Shown piece by piece: positions 7,699 to 16,641 of a stretch of 36,252 nt of DNA. The position numbers and the translations under genes are program-made. The notes below the pieces were generated by a model. It made no database searches, was not told the DNA's origin, and saw nothing but the letters and a program-made list of their open reading frames with translations. Numbering within the stretch: the stretch's first letter is position 1; every line of letters starts with the position of its first letter. Origin of the DNA: Gemmatimonadota bacterium (GTDB lineage: Bacteria; Gemmatimonadota; Gemmatimonadetes; Gemmatimonadales; GWC2-71-9); assembly GCA_016794825.1 (NCBI GenBank), contig JAEUJH010000148.1:1-36252 (forward strand), written 5' to 3'.

Positions 7699-9035
7699 AG
7701 CGCTGGCTGTTGTTCGGGTTGGCGCTCCTGCCGGTCTCGGTCGTCGCCGCGCAGAGCCGGGAGACCCTGGAAACCAAGGTGACCGCGGTCCGGGGCTCGA
7801 TCCTGTTGGAGTGGAGCAAGAAGCACCCGTGGGACGCCCAGCTGGCCGCGACGCCACCCTATCTGGTCGCCGAGTATCGGACCAGCGATGGGCGGCTCGG
7901 CGTCGACTGCTTCATCGACCCCAACGACTCGAGGCCCCAGCGCGCCACCGGTTGTTTCGGGATCCTGGCCGAGGGCACCCCGGGGAGCCGGACCTGGCGG
8001 TTCCGATTGCCGGAGCAGATCAGCCGAGCGCCGGTCGGCCCCGTCTGCCTGGCCATCCGCCTCCCGAATCAGCGCGTCCTTCCGATCCGGCGTACCGATG
8101 AGTCCCACGCCGAGACGTCGCGATTCCGGTACCCCGAGTGGGAGTCCGCGGTGGTGGCGCGGGCCGCCGCGCGGCAGCAGGACACCCGGGTCGCGGCGCT
8201 GAAGGACTCGGTGACGGCGCTGGGTCAGCGAATCGCCCGGCTCGAGGCGTCTCATCAGGAGAACGGCTGGACCTCGGAGGCCAGCTGCCAAAACGCCACC
8301 GCGCCGGAGTTCGTGGAAACGGGCGGAGTCCGCCGGCCGGTGGCGCCCGATTCGCTGACCGACGCCCTCACCAGCCTCGTCTGCATCCTCAAGGTCGGGA
8401 ACGCGCCGCGGGTCAAGCCGGAGTACCGCTACTTGGTCGTGCAACCGCCGGCCATCCTCGATCAGCTGCTCCAGGCCCTGTCGCCGGCGTTTCGGGCCCG
8501 CTTCCTGGCCACCCGGTCGGCCCAGATCGAGCGATACCGGCGCGACTGGGCCGAACGAGGGCCTCAGGTCGAGGCCTACCGGAACGCGCTCGAGGCTCGC
8601 GGTTTCGGCGCCCCGCATTTCGGCCGGTTCACCGACTTCATCCTCCTCCAGAGCCTGGCCGCCGACAGCGCGGAGCGCGACATCTTCAGACCGCTCGCCG
8701 GCGGGGTACTCCCCGACTCGCAGCGAATCGCCGGGTACGTGGGCGCCAATCTCGAGGCGTACTCGGTCTGTCGCAGCGACGGGGCCAGGCAGATCGCCAC
8801 CGCGCGCGAGGCCGCCATCGGATTGCGGAGTCGGACCTCCGCCCTCCAGGACCAGGCCCGTCGTCAGGTGGTCAGTGCGTGCCAGGCGAGCTTCGGTACG
8901 CTCGCCGCGTTGAAGAGTGAACTCCAGGCGATGACCGGCCGACTCGCCGCCACGGGCCAGGGCCAGTCGGTCGTCGCCAGCGGCAGTCTCCCCGACACGC
9001 CCCAACCGCTCAACCGGGTGGCCTGTACCCCGTGA
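7695..9035 (+). CDS. Exported coiled-coil protein of unknown function
   Basis: A 446-residue protein with a signal peptide (MKRWLLFGLALLPVSVVAAQ), overlapping the ClpP-like gene by four bases. Residues about 30-140 look beta-rich with Cys in VDCFID, TGCFG and PVCLA. Residues about 155-190 (from ARAAARQQDTRVAALKDS to ARLEASHQ) have heptad character and should be a short coiled coil. The remainder is mostly helical with further Cys (ASCQNA, SLVCIL, YSVCRS, SACQAS). No family was recognised. Co-translation with a periplasmic protease-like protein suggests a partner or substrate-handling role, which is inference. It ends nine bases before the convergent kinase gene, with no visible terminator between. 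Confidence 0.65.
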   Translation: MKRWLLFGLALLPVSVVAAQSRETLETKVTAVRGSILLEWSKKHPWDAQLAATPPYLVAEYRTSDGRLGVDCFIDPNDSRPQRATGCFGILAEGTPGSRTWRFRLPEQISRAPVGPVCLAIRLPNQRVLPIRRTDESHAETSRFRYPEWESAVVARAAARQQDTRVAALKDSVTALGQRIARLEASHQENGWTSEASCQNATAPEFVETGGVRRPVAPDSLTDALTSLVCILKVGNAPRVKPEYRYLVVQPPAILDQLLQALSPAFRARFLATRSAQIERYRRDWAERGPQVEAYRNALEARGFGAPHFGRFTDFILLQSLAADSAERDIFRPLAGGVLPDSQRIAGYVGANLEAYSVCRSDGARQIATAREAAIGLRSRTSALQDQARRQVVSACQASFGTLAALKSELQAMTGRLAATGQGQSVVASGSLPDTPQPLNRVACTP

Positions 9036-9044
9036 CCGGCTGGG

Positions 9045-11621
9045 TTACTTCGGGAGTCCGGCCAGCTCCCGTTCGTATCGCTCGCGGCCACTTTCGTCAC
9101 CCAGGGCACGGGCAAGTTCGATCAGGTCTCCGAGCGCGCCTTTGATCCAAGGGGCCGACATCCCGGCCTCCTTCTTGACGGTCTCGTACCCCCGCCGACT
9201 TTCGGGCGCCGCCTCGGTGAAGCGGCGCTGCCGGATCAACGCCCGGCCGAGCTTGACCCGGGCGATCCCAGTGTTGAGGTGCTCGGCCGACAGCGTGGCC
9301 TCGAACGTCGCGATGGCTCTCCGTGCGGCCGCCTCGGCCCGGATCGGGTCGCGCTTGGCGAGGTAGACGCTGGCCAGCCCCGACTCGGCTGCACCCCGGT
9401 ACTGATGGGGACCCCGATAGGCACCCTCATACGATTCGATGGCCGCGACGAAGAGGGACTCCGCTTCCACCAGCCGCTCCCGCCCGAACGCGATGTTGGC
9501 CAGCTCGTTGAGCATCAGTCCGACCCGAGGATGGTGGGGCCCGAGCACCCGGCGGCGAATGGCCAGCGCGCGGCGAATCAGGGTGTCGGCCCGGTCCCTT
9601 TGCTGCTGGAGGAGCGCTGCCCGACCGACCATGGCAATCGCGGCCGCAGTGCGGGGATGGTCGGGTCCGTACCAGCGCTCCATGATCGCGGTCCCCCGCT
9701 GATAGTGCCGCTCGGCCTCGGGGTACCGACCGCGATCCTGCTCGATGGCGCCGAGATTGATGACGACGTCAGCCACCAGGGGATGATGTTCGCCGTAGGC
9801 GCGGGTCCAGAGGGCCAGGACCCGCCGGTTCAGCAACTCGGCCGTGTCCCGGACGCCGGCGTAGTAGTAGTTGTTGGCCAGGGAGTACCAACGGGAGGCC
9901 AGCTCCGCCGTGGTGTCGGTGACCGGGCCGGCGATGGCAATGGCGCGCTCGAGAGCCGCGATCGCTTCCCGATAATTGCCCGCCTGTTCTTCGACCTCCG
10001 CCAGTGCCTCGTGCGCCGCCGCGCGCTGCCGCCTCGTGGCGCCGGGCGCACGGTCCAGGATGGTGATCGCCGAGCGGGCCAGCGAATCCGCCTCGGAGAA
10101 TCGGGCCTGGTCGGTGCGGAGATGCGCCAGGGCGATCAGACCCCGACTCAGATCGGCGTCGTCGGGGGCGGCCAGGGCGCGTCGGCGTTCGAGCGACAGG
10201 GTGAGGAGCGAATCGGCCCGGTCGAACCGGCCGAGCTGTCGCTGGATGGTACCTAACGTCTCGTACAGATCGGCCTGGAGCCGCGGCTCGGCGGTGAGCG
10301 TGGCCGCCTGTTCGACGCCGCGGTCCACCAGAGTCACGACCCGGACGCTGTCGGCCGGCCCGACGGCATCGTCGCCACCCTGGAGCAGACCGACCAACAG
10401 GCCCTGGAGGCGCTCTGCGCGACGGGCCTCCGCGTCCGACCGGAGCCGGGCCTGGGCCAGGCCGTTGGTGTACAGCGCGGCAGCCACTCCCCCGCCAAGC
10501 CCGATCAGACCCGCCACCAGGATGGTCCGCTTCCGCCGGCGCCAGAGCTTCCGGAGCTGGTAGCCGACCTCTCGGGCGCGGACCTCGAGCGGCCATTCCG
10601 CCCTCAGCGCGTCGAGGTCGCGGAGGAGCGCCTCGACCGAGCCGTAGCGGCGAGCCGGATCGGCCGCGATGGCGGTCAGGCACACCAGGTCGAGGTCCGC
10701 CAGGTCGATGCCGTCCGCCGCGCCGGCCAGCCCGGCCGCTGTCGGCCGGAGTGCCTCCGCCTCGGGCCGGGCGCGATCGAACGGAAGCCGGTCAGTCAGC
10801 AACTCGTACAGGATGACGCCAAGCGAAAAGACATCGGCCTGCACGGTGGCCGCCTCCGCCCGAAGCTGCTCCGGGGCGGCATACGCCGGCGTGAGGGCCA
10901 ACGACGGCTCCGTTTCCGTCTCCGCGCCCGGCAGTCCGGTGGCGATCCCGAAGTCGATCAGCTTGACCCCGCCGGTGGCGGTGACGAGGACGTTGGATGG
11001 CTTGAGATCGCGATGGATGACCAGCTGGCGATGGGCGTACGCGACGGGTTCGCAGATGGCCCGAAACAACCGCAAGCGCTCCCGGATCCCGGCGCCGGTT
11101 TCCCGGCAGTGCGCCAGCAGGGGGCGTCCCTCGACATGCTCCATCGCGAACCAGGGCGAGCCGGCATTGGTGCCGGCGTCGAAGAGGGTCGCGATCGCCG
11201 GATGGCGCAGCCGCGCCAGGACCCGCCGTTCCTCGAGGAACCGGCGGCCGGCTTCGGGGGAGAGGGGATCGCGAAGGACCTTGAGGGCCACTCGCGCGCC
11301 AACGTCGGCTCGTTCGGCGCGATAGACGACACCCATCCCTCCCGCGCCGATCCGCTCGACGATCCGGTACGGCCCGATCTGCTGGCCCACCCGATCATCG
11401 GCTTCCGTCAGGAGCGCATCCGCCGCGACCGCCAAGCCGCCGGTGACCAACGGGGTTGGGCCGGTCGCTTCGTCGGCCGCGAGCAAGCCGGCCACCTCGG
11501 CCACGATCTCGGCGTCGGTGCTGGCCGCCGCGAGGAAGGCCGCCCGTTCGGCCACCGGGCGGGCCAGGGCCGCGTGGAACAGGGCGTCGACGACGTCGGC
11601 CCGGTCGGGATGGCGGGACAT
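9045..11621 (-). CDS. Membrane Ser/Thr protein kinase with C-terminal TPR domain
   Basis: An 858-residue Hanks-type kinase. ATG 11621 is two bases after the sigma-factor stop; a longer frame exists but would overlap that gene. Residues about 1-80 form a helical N-terminus with an AADEATGPT segment common in these kinases. The kinase domain (about 82-350) shows the Gly loop IGAGGMGVVY, the AxK lysine in ALKVL, HRDLKPSN near 204, DFG near 223 and APEQ near 247. One transmembrane helix (about 370-392, TILVAGLIGLGGGVAAALY) separates it from a long outer part with repeated helix pairs of TPR type (about 440-850). The kinase thus faces the cytoplasm and the TPRs the periplasm. It probably phosphorylates or gates the adjacent sigma factor, as reported for other ECF/kinase pairs. 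Confidence 0.92.
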   Translation of the reverse strand: MSRHPDRADVVDALFHAALARPVAERAAFLAAASTDAEIVAEVAGLLAADEATGPTPLVTGGLAVAADALLTEADDRVGQQIGPYRIVERIGAGGMGVVYRAERADVGARVALKVLRDPLSPEAGRRFLEERRVLARLRHPAIATLFDAGTNAGSPWFAMEHVEGRPLLAHCRETGAGIRERLRLFRAICEPVAYAHRQLVIHRDLKPSNVLVTATGGVKLIDFGIATGLPGAETETEPSLALTPAYAAPEQLRAEAATVQADVFSLGVILYELLTDRLPFDRARPEAEALRPTAAGLAGAADGIDLADLDLVCLTAIAADPARRYGSVEALLRDLDALRAEWPLEVRAREVGYQLRKLWRRRKRTILVAGLIGLGGGVAAALYTNGLAQARLRSDAEARRAERLQGLLVGLLQGGDDAVGPADSVRVVTLVDRGVEQAATLTAEPRLQADLYETLGTIQRQLGRFDRADSLLTLSLERRRALAAPDDADLSRGLIALAHLRTDQARFSEADSLARSAITILDRAPGATRRQRAAAHEALAEVEEQAGNYREAIAALERAIAIAGPVTDTTAELASRWYSLANNYYYAGVRDTAELLNRRVLALWTRAYGEHHPLVADVVINLGAIEQDRGRYPEAERHYQRGTAIMERWYGPDHPRTAAAIAMVGRAALLQQQRDRADTLIRRALAIRRRVLGPHHPRVGLMLNELANIAFGRERLVEAESLFVAAIESYEGAYRGPHQYRGAAESGLASVYLAKRDPIRAEAAARRAIATFEATLSAEHLNTGIARVKLGRALIRQRRFTEAAPESRRGYETVKKEAGMSAPWIKGALGDLIELARALGDESGRERYERELAGLPK

Positions 11622-11623
11622 GC

Positions 11624-12214
11624 TCAGGACGAGGCCTCGATCTCGGCCCGCAACCACGCTTTCGCGAACCGGCAGTCCCGCTCCACCGTGGCCCTCGATA
11701 TGTCGAGCACCGCCGCGGTTTCGTGCACGTCGAAGCCACCGAAGTAGCGGGTCTCCACGGTGCGGGCCTGACGAGGATAGCGCGCCGCCAGCCGCGCCAG
11801 AGCCTCGTCGAGGGCGATGACATAGTCATCGGGCGCCATCCCGGGGAGAAGGTCGTCCGGAATCGTCACGACCAGATCCTCTCCGCCGCCCCGCTTGGCC
11901 GCCCGCCGACGCCGAGCGGCCTCGACCAGCAGTTGCCGCATGGCCCGAACCACGACCCGCTTGAAGTGAACCCCGCTGTGAACGGTCAGGGTCGGCGACC
12001 GGGCCAGCTTGAGCCAGGCCTCGTTGACCAGCGCGGTGGTGGTGAGCGAGTGGCCCCGGTCCCGACGTCGCACCGAACGGGCCAGGCGCTTCAGCTCGGC
12101 GTACGCCGCGGAGTAGAGTCGATCGAGGTCGTCCCGCTCGAGCGGGACCGGGATGGTCCCCCAGGGTCCCTCGTCCTCCGGCCAGCCACCGGTTGAGGGG
12201 ATTTCGTCGGTCAT
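11624..12214 (-). CDS. ECF-type sigma factor (kinase-linked)
   Basis: A 196-residue protein from ATG 12214; the longer open frame upstream crosses the divergent gene and is not real. The N-terminal half has a sigma region 2 pattern (LDRLYSAAYAELKRLARSVRRRDRGHSLTTTALVNEAWLKL), which matches the small sigma-70 subfamily common in Acidobacteriota, Planctomycetota and Gemmatimonadota (TIGR02999-like). The C-terminal half has region 4: LARYPRQARTVETRYFGGFDVHETAAVLDISRATVERDCRFAKAWL, with a helix-turn-helix. No Shine-Dalgarno is visible. No anti-sigma gene is present; the next gene, two bases away, is a transmembrane kinase, the usual partner of this subfamily. The target promoters are unknown, but the divergent lipoprotein gene is an obvious candidate. 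Confidence 0.9.
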   Translation of the reverse strand: MTDEIPSTGGWPEDEGPWGTIPVPLERDDLDRLYSAAYAELKRLARSVRRRDRGHSLTTTALVNEAWLKLARSPTLTVHSGVHFKRVVVRAMRQLLVEAARRRRAAKRGGGEDLVVTIPDDLLPGMAPDDYVIALDEALARLAARYPRQARTVETRYFGGFDVHETAAVLDISRATVERDCRFAKAWLRAEIEASS

Positions 12215-12258
12215 GCGCAATGGGAGGGGTGAGCGGTAGCGTGGCGGCCGTCTGCCCA

Positions 12259-12287
12259 TACCTAGCCGACCCCGGAGGGGGGCGCAA
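12259..12287 (-). promoter_or_regulatory. Candidate promoter of the sigma/kinase operon
   Basis: On the minus strand TTGCGC (12287-12282) is followed after 17 bases by TAGGTA (12264-12259), about 45 bases upstream of the sigma-factor ATG. The spacing is ideal for the housekeeping sigma, but the -10 lacks the final T. The whole divergent gap 12215-12332 is only 118 bases, so regulatory sites for both directions must share it. Confidence 0.4.
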
Positions 12288-12332
12288 GCGGGCCGCGCTG
12301 GTCGCCCCACCCTCCGGCCAAACGAGGTGCGG

Positions 12333-14432
12333 ATGTCGATCGGATCGAGAGCGTGCGGACCCGCTGCCCTGGCGTTGACCGGGATTCTGGGCTGTTCCAC
12401 CTCGCCCGGAGCCGTACCCCCGCCTCCGCCGCCCCCTCCGCCACCGCCGACGATCGTTTCGGTGTCGGTGGCACCGGCCAGCTTGTCCCTCGCCATCGGC
12501 GCCACGGGCGGCCTGACCGCAACCGTGGTCAGCACCACTGGTCCGGTGACGAGCCCGACGGTTTCCTGGACCTCGGGAAGCCCCGCCGTCGCGACCGTGT
12601 CGGGAACCGGCGCGACCGCCACCGTCACGGCGGTGGCGGCGGGTACCACGTTGATCACGGCGACGGCGGGGTCGGTTTCCGGATCCGCATCCGTCACGGT
12701 GGCGCCCCCTCCCCCGGCCATCCCTCGGTTCGACTGGCACGTCATCGGCGCCCAGGCCACCCACGCGGCGTGGGGCGCGGGACGATGGGTGGCGCTTGGC
12801 TCCCAGGGCCGGTCGTACACGAGCACCGATGGCGCTCGCTGGACCGGCGGGTCGCTCGGCGCCGCGTTCACGCCGTTCGACCTCGCTTGGACCGGCACCC
12901 GTTTCGTGGCCATCGGCGCGGGCGGCGTCTACTCGAGTCCGGACGGCGTGAGTTGGACCAAGGCAAACGGCATCGGTACGGTGGTCGGTCCGCTCCCAAC
13001 CCGGCGCTCGATCATCTGGACCGGCGCCAAGCTGATCGCCAGCGACGGCGGCCTCCTCTTCACCAGCCCTGACGGCCTGGCGTGGACCACCCTGGGCACC
13101 AGCCCCGCCTCGACCACCACGGAACTGGTCTGGACCGGCACTCTATTGGCCGCCAACATCGGTTCGGGATCGGCCGTGGTCGTCAGCGCCGACACCGGGA
13201 AAACCTGGGCCACCTCGCCCGGTTTGTCTGGCGACCTCCAGAACTCCGGCCTGGCCTGGGACGGCAGCCGATTCGTGAAGTGGCGGGGTCGAACCTTTGG
13301 CCACAGCACCAATGGCCTGACCTGGACCGAGATACCGACCACGATCGACTGGCGGATCTCCGGCCCGAATGGGTCCGCCATGCCGATCGAGGACCTGATC
13401 TGGAGTGGCGATCGTTACCTGGCCCTGGCGTACCGCAGCTTCAACGGTGTCACGTTGAATGGCGGAGCCATCCTCTCCAGCCCGGACGGGGCGCAATGGA
13501 CGGAGCTGGACACCGGGCGGCACGGGATCCTCAAGAACCTGGCTCGCTCGCCGACCTCGACGCTGGCCCTCGGCGCGGCCACGCTCCAATCGAACGACGG
13601 GAGCACCTGGTCGATGCGGCTCTTCGAGTTCGACGGCGGGCAGTACCCCATCACCTGGTCGATCGACCGGTTCCTGGTGGCCGAGGACGAGGCCATCATG
13701 ATGAGCCGGGACGGGGTGACCTGGCAGCGGTTCCCGATGCCGTTCCAGACCAACGACGCGGTGGCGACCTGGACCGGTTCGCTCTACGTGGTGGCGGGGC
13801 AGCAGGGGCGGATCGCCACCAGTCCCGATGGCGCCACCTGGACCCTCCGTTCGAGCGGCACCACCAACAACCTCCGCGACATGCTCTGGGCCGGCGGCCG
13901 GGTGGTGGCCATCGGCCAGCAGGGTGCCGTGACGTCCAGCGCCGACGGGATCAGTTGGGCCGCCCGCTCCGTCGCCACCGGACAGCTCGACGACCTCGAA
14001 TGGACCGGAACCCGTTTCGTGACGGTCTCCGGCAACGTTTCCTACGTGAGCCCCGACGGTTTGACGTGGGCGGCGTCGGCGCCGGCCCCGGCACCGATCA
14101 ATCGGCTGTTCTGGACCGGCACCGAACTGATCGGGATGAACCGGTTCCGGGTGGTGCGCTCTCCCGATGGACTGACCTGGACGCTGGTGGGGGACGTGGC
14201 GGCGACCGCCGCGACGGCGTTGGAGTTGGAATCGATCGTTCGAGTCGGGTCGGTATTCGTCGGCTGCCAGACGCTGTCGTCGGCCCTGCTCTACAGCGCC
14301 GACGCCCGGACCTGGTCGAGCGCGACGACGCCCGAGCCGCTGGCCGTGCCGTGCGAGGCGTTAGGCTGGAGCGGCTCGGAGCTCCTCGTCGGGATGGAGT
14401 TCGGACTGGCCGGCGGGGTCCGGCTGCCCTGA
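12333..14432 (+). CDS. Lipoprotein with Big2-like domain and about 14 Asp-box propeller units
   Basis: A 699-residue protein. I prefer ATG 12333 (GAGG five bases upstream) to GTG 12327. A lipoprotein signal ends GILGC (Cys near residue 21). Eleven consecutive prolines (about 28-38) form a stalk, followed by a Big2-like Ig domain (about 40-125). The rest consists of about 14 units of roughly 40 residues, each beginning WTGTRF-like and most ending SPDGxxW, an Asp-box/BNR-like turn. Examples are DLAWTGTRFVAIG, YSSPDGVSWTKA and DLEWTGTRFVTVSG. Fourteen W-G units could form two 7-bladed propellers; the last unit lacks the Asp-box half. The protein is likely surface-exposed. A catalytic role is not evident. 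It is divergent from the sigma/kinase operon. Confidence 0.82.
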   Translation: MSIGSRACGPAALALTGILGCSTSPGAVPPPPPPPPPPPTIVSVSVAPASLSLAIGATGGLTATVVSTTGPVTSPTVSWTSGSPAVATVSGTGATATVTAVAAGTTLITATAGSVSGSASVTVAPPPPAIPRFDWHVIGAQATHAAWGAGRWVALGSQGRSYTSTDGARWTGGSLGAAFTPFDLAWTGTRFVAIGAGGVYSSPDGVSWTKANGIGTVVGPLPTRRSIIWTGAKLIASDGGLLFTSPDGLAWTTLGTSPASTTTELVWTGTLLAANIGSGSAVVVSADTGKTWATSPGLSGDLQNSGLAWDGSRFVKWRGRTFGHSTNGLTWTEIPTTIDWRISGPNGSAMPIEDLIWSGDRYLALAYRSFNGVTLNGGAILSSPDGAQWTELDTGRHGILKNLARSPTSTLALGAATLQSNDGSTWSMRLFEFDGGQYPITWSIDRFLVAEDEAIMMSRDGVTWQRFPMPFQTNDAVATWTGSLYVVAGQQGRIATSPDGATWTLRSSGTTNNLRDMLWAGGRVVAIGQQGAVTSSADGISWAARSVATGQLDDLEWTGTRFVTVSGNVSYVSPDGLTWAASAPAPAPINRLFWTGTELIGMNRFRVVRSPDGLTWTLVGDVAATAATALELESIVRVGSVFVGCQTLSSALLYSADARTWSSATTPEPLAVPCEALGWSGSELLVGMEFGLAGGVRLP

Positions 14433-14435
14433 CCG

Positions 14436-15896
14436 CTACCGACCCGGAATCCGGGCGAACAGGTAGTTCGTTCGCGCCCGGGTCGGCCGGCCGTCCGGCC
14501 CGATGTCGAACACCATCCGCTCCCCCAGCGCCCCATCCTCGCGAACCTCCCGGAAGGTGTGCTCCCCGACCTTCCGGTACTTGGTGATCGACTTGACCGG
14601 ATCGGCGCTCGGCACGGCCATGGTGGCGAGGCCGCCCTGCCAGCGAATCACCTCCATCTCGCCCCCGAAGCTCCAGTAGCTGCCGAGGTAGCGGTCGAGC
14701 GACGGGTCGGCGGCGGCCACGGTCCGGGCGGAATCGGCCCGGGCTTCCTTGACCGCGGGACCGAGGAACTGGTAGGCCTGCTGCGCCAGGGCCATGGCGT
14801 TGGCGTCGAAGGTATTGGCCATGGTAATGGTGGCGATCTTCTCGTCCGGCTTGAGCAGCAGATGGGTTCGATACCCGGGACAACTGCCGCCGTGCCCGAC
14901 GAACGTCTTGCCGTCGTGGCGCCAGACCTCGAAGCCGAGCCCCCAGGTGGTTTCCCACCCCGGATCGACGAAGTGGACCCGCTGCATTTCCCGGAGGGTG
15001 GGGGCCGCCAGGACCTCGGCGCCGCCGCGGTCGAGGAGCCGGAACTGCCACGAGGCAAAGCGGGCCAGATCGAGCGCCGAGGACGCGTAGCCGGCGGCCG
15101 GGGCCATGGCCCGGGTCTGGTAGAACGGCATTGGATGGCGGTTCCCGTCGCGGTCGATGCCGCTGTAGCCGGTGGCCAGCCGCTTGCCCCGTTCGGCCGG
15201 CGGCATCTCCGAGTAGGTGTCGGACATGCCTAACGGAGTCAGGATCTGAGCCCGGACGTAGTCATGGTAGGACCGTCCGGCCGCCGCGGCCACCACCGCC
15301 CCCGCCAGCGTAAAGCCCAGGTTCGAGTAGTGGAAATACTGGCCGGGCCGGTAAGTCACCTCGCGCGCCGCCACCCCCGCCATGACCTCCTCGATGGTCG
15401 GGAACGCCATGTTCGGTTCGAGCCAGAGGGTGTCGGCCAGCTCGCGCTGGAGGCCGGCCGCGTGGGTCAGGAGGCCCTCGACGGTGATCGGCCCGTCGGC
15501 GGAAAACTCCGTCGGCGGCCGGAACCACGGGAGGTGCCTGGCGACGGGATCGTCGAGTCGGAGCTTGCCCTGATCGCGGAGTTGAAGGGCGGCGATGCTG
15601 GTGAACAGCTTCGAGATCGAGCAGATGCTGTACAGCGTCGACGCCGTGGCGGGGGTCTTCCGATCGACATCGGCAACGCCGCTCCCGCCCTGCCAGATCA
15701 CTTCCTGGTCGACCACCAGCGCCGATGCCACCCCCGGAATCCGAGAGAAGGCCCGCTGGCCGTCGAGCCACTTCTCGTAGGCCGCGACGGCCTCCCGAAC
15801 TCGCGGATGGCTGGCCACCGACTGAGCGGTCAGTGTTCCAACCGTCATCGTCGACGCGATCAGCGCGGCAACCAACCGGACGGTGCTCGAACCCAT
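14436..15896 (-). CDS. Serine beta-lactamase-family hydrolase (class C/esterase-like)
   Basis: A 486-residue exported protein with AGGAG seven bases before its ATG. The signal peptide is residues 1-25 (ending LTAQ). The penicillin-binding/class C fold shows the SxxK motif in CSISKLF (Ser near residue 93), the YxN motif in YSNLGF near 195, and a HxG motif in VGHGGSCPG near 330. A beta-rich C-terminal domain (about 400-486) resembles the DUF3471-type extension of such proteins. Family members include esterases, D-aminopeptidases and carboxypeptidases, and few are true resistance enzymes, so I would not call it a resistance gene. It lies 19 bases after the DUF429 gene. The convergent neighbour ends only three bases away. 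Thr-Pro-Leu-Gly-Met contains a CGTTAGGC site. Confidence 0.88.
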   Translation of the reverse strand: MGSSTVRLVAALIASTMTVGTLTAQSVASHPRVREAVAAYEKWLDGQRAFSRIPGVASALVVDQEVIWQGGSGVADVDRKTPATASTLYSICSISKLFTSIAALQLRDQGKLRLDDPVARHLPWFRPPTEFSADGPITVEGLLTHAAGLQRELADTLWLEPNMAFPTIEEVMAGVAAREVTYRPGQYFHYSNLGFTLAGAVVAAAAGRSYHDYVRAQILTPLGMSDTYSEMPPAERGKRLATGYSGIDRDGNRHPMPFYQTRAMAPAAGYASSALDLARFASWQFRLLDRGGAEVLAAPTLREMQRVHFVDPGWETTWGLGFEVWRHDGKTFVGHGGSCPGYRTHLLLKPDEKIATITMANTFDANAMALAQQAYQFLGPAVKEARADSARTVAAADPSLDRYLGSYWSFGGEMEVIRWQGGLATMAVPSADPVKSITKYRKVGEHTFREVREDGALGERMVFDIGPDGRPTRARTNYLFARIPGR

Positions 15897-15915
15897 GGCG
15901 TTGCTCCTGGTGCGT

Positions 15916-16641
15916 TCAGGTAACGATCCGCATCGCCAGACCGTGGCGGTCGCGGGGTGGACGAACTGGAAGGGTGGTGGCGGTTCCGGCCGCGATCCGC
16001 TCGGCGGTCCACAAACAGGCGAGCGCGTCGACGATGTCGTCGTCCCGGACCGCGCGCTTCGGAAAATCGGCGCGAGCCGAAGCGAAGATACCAGGAAAAC
16101 GGGCGTCGGTCAGTCGGCGGCGGGCGCGGAGGCCGGCGGCGGTCTTCTTGCCGGCCGGCATCGGCGAGCCGCGCCAGCGCCGGAAACTCAGCTCGGGGTG
16201 GACCTCGAACACCCGACCACGATGGGATCCGGCCCGCCGCAAGGCCCGATCCACGTCCCGGATCCGACCGACAATGCCCCAGGTCTGGCGCGACAGCCGC
16301 TTGCCCGACACCTCCGCCGACCGGCGACAGGCGTCGGCGTAGTCGGCGCCAGCCAGGGCGGCGCGAACCGGCGCCGGGAAGACGCTGCTGCCGCCGTGGC
16401 GCCCCAGCTCGCGTCGCGCCGCCACGTCGCAGTCCCGGGGGCCGCACTCGTTCAAGCCGATCGGCAGGTCGATCGCCAGGACCCGGGTGCCGGGAAGGCG
16501 GGCCAGGAGCGACGCCGTGTCGAGGACCTCGGCCACGACCGCGCCGTCGGCATTCATCGTCACCACCAGCCACCCGGCCGGGCACCCGTCCGCCGCCACG
16601 AGGTTGCCCCGCGGGCGGCGTCGATTCCGGGTCGGACTCAC
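15916..16641 (-). CDS. DUF429 protein (RNase H-like fold)
   Basis: A 241-residue protein. GTG 16641 forms a GTGA overlap with the DinB stop; earlier starts would run far into the DinB gene. The DUF429 pattern is clear: VAADGCPAGWLVV at the N-terminus (about residues 9-21), AIDLPIGL near 50, an Arg-rich middle with VFPAPVR and FEVHPELSFRRW, and DDDIVDALACLWTA near 208-221. In the family the acidic residues at these positions fit an RNase H-like nuclease fold; activity has rarely been tested. Coupled translation with DinB suggests a common, possibly nucleic-acid or thiol-related, stress function, but this is inference. Confidence 0.82.
   Translation of the reverse strand: MSPTRNRRRPRGNLVAADGCPAGWLVVTMNADGAVVAEVLDTASLLARLPGTRVLAIDLPIGLNECGPRDCDVAARRELGRHGGSSVFPAPVRAALAGADYADACRRSAEVSGKRLSRQTWGIVGRIRDVDRALRRAGSHRGRVFEVHPELSFRRWRGSPMPAGKKTAAGLRARRRLTDARFPGIFASARADFPKRAVRDDDIVDALACLWTAERIAAGTATTLPVRPPRDRHGLAMRIVT

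Noticed and set aside
14436-15896. Antibiotic resistance (class C beta-lactamase) gene
   Set aside because: SxxK, YxN and HxG are shared by esterases and peptidases of the family; the long C-terminal beta domain and lack of a regulator or mobile context do not support a resistance role.
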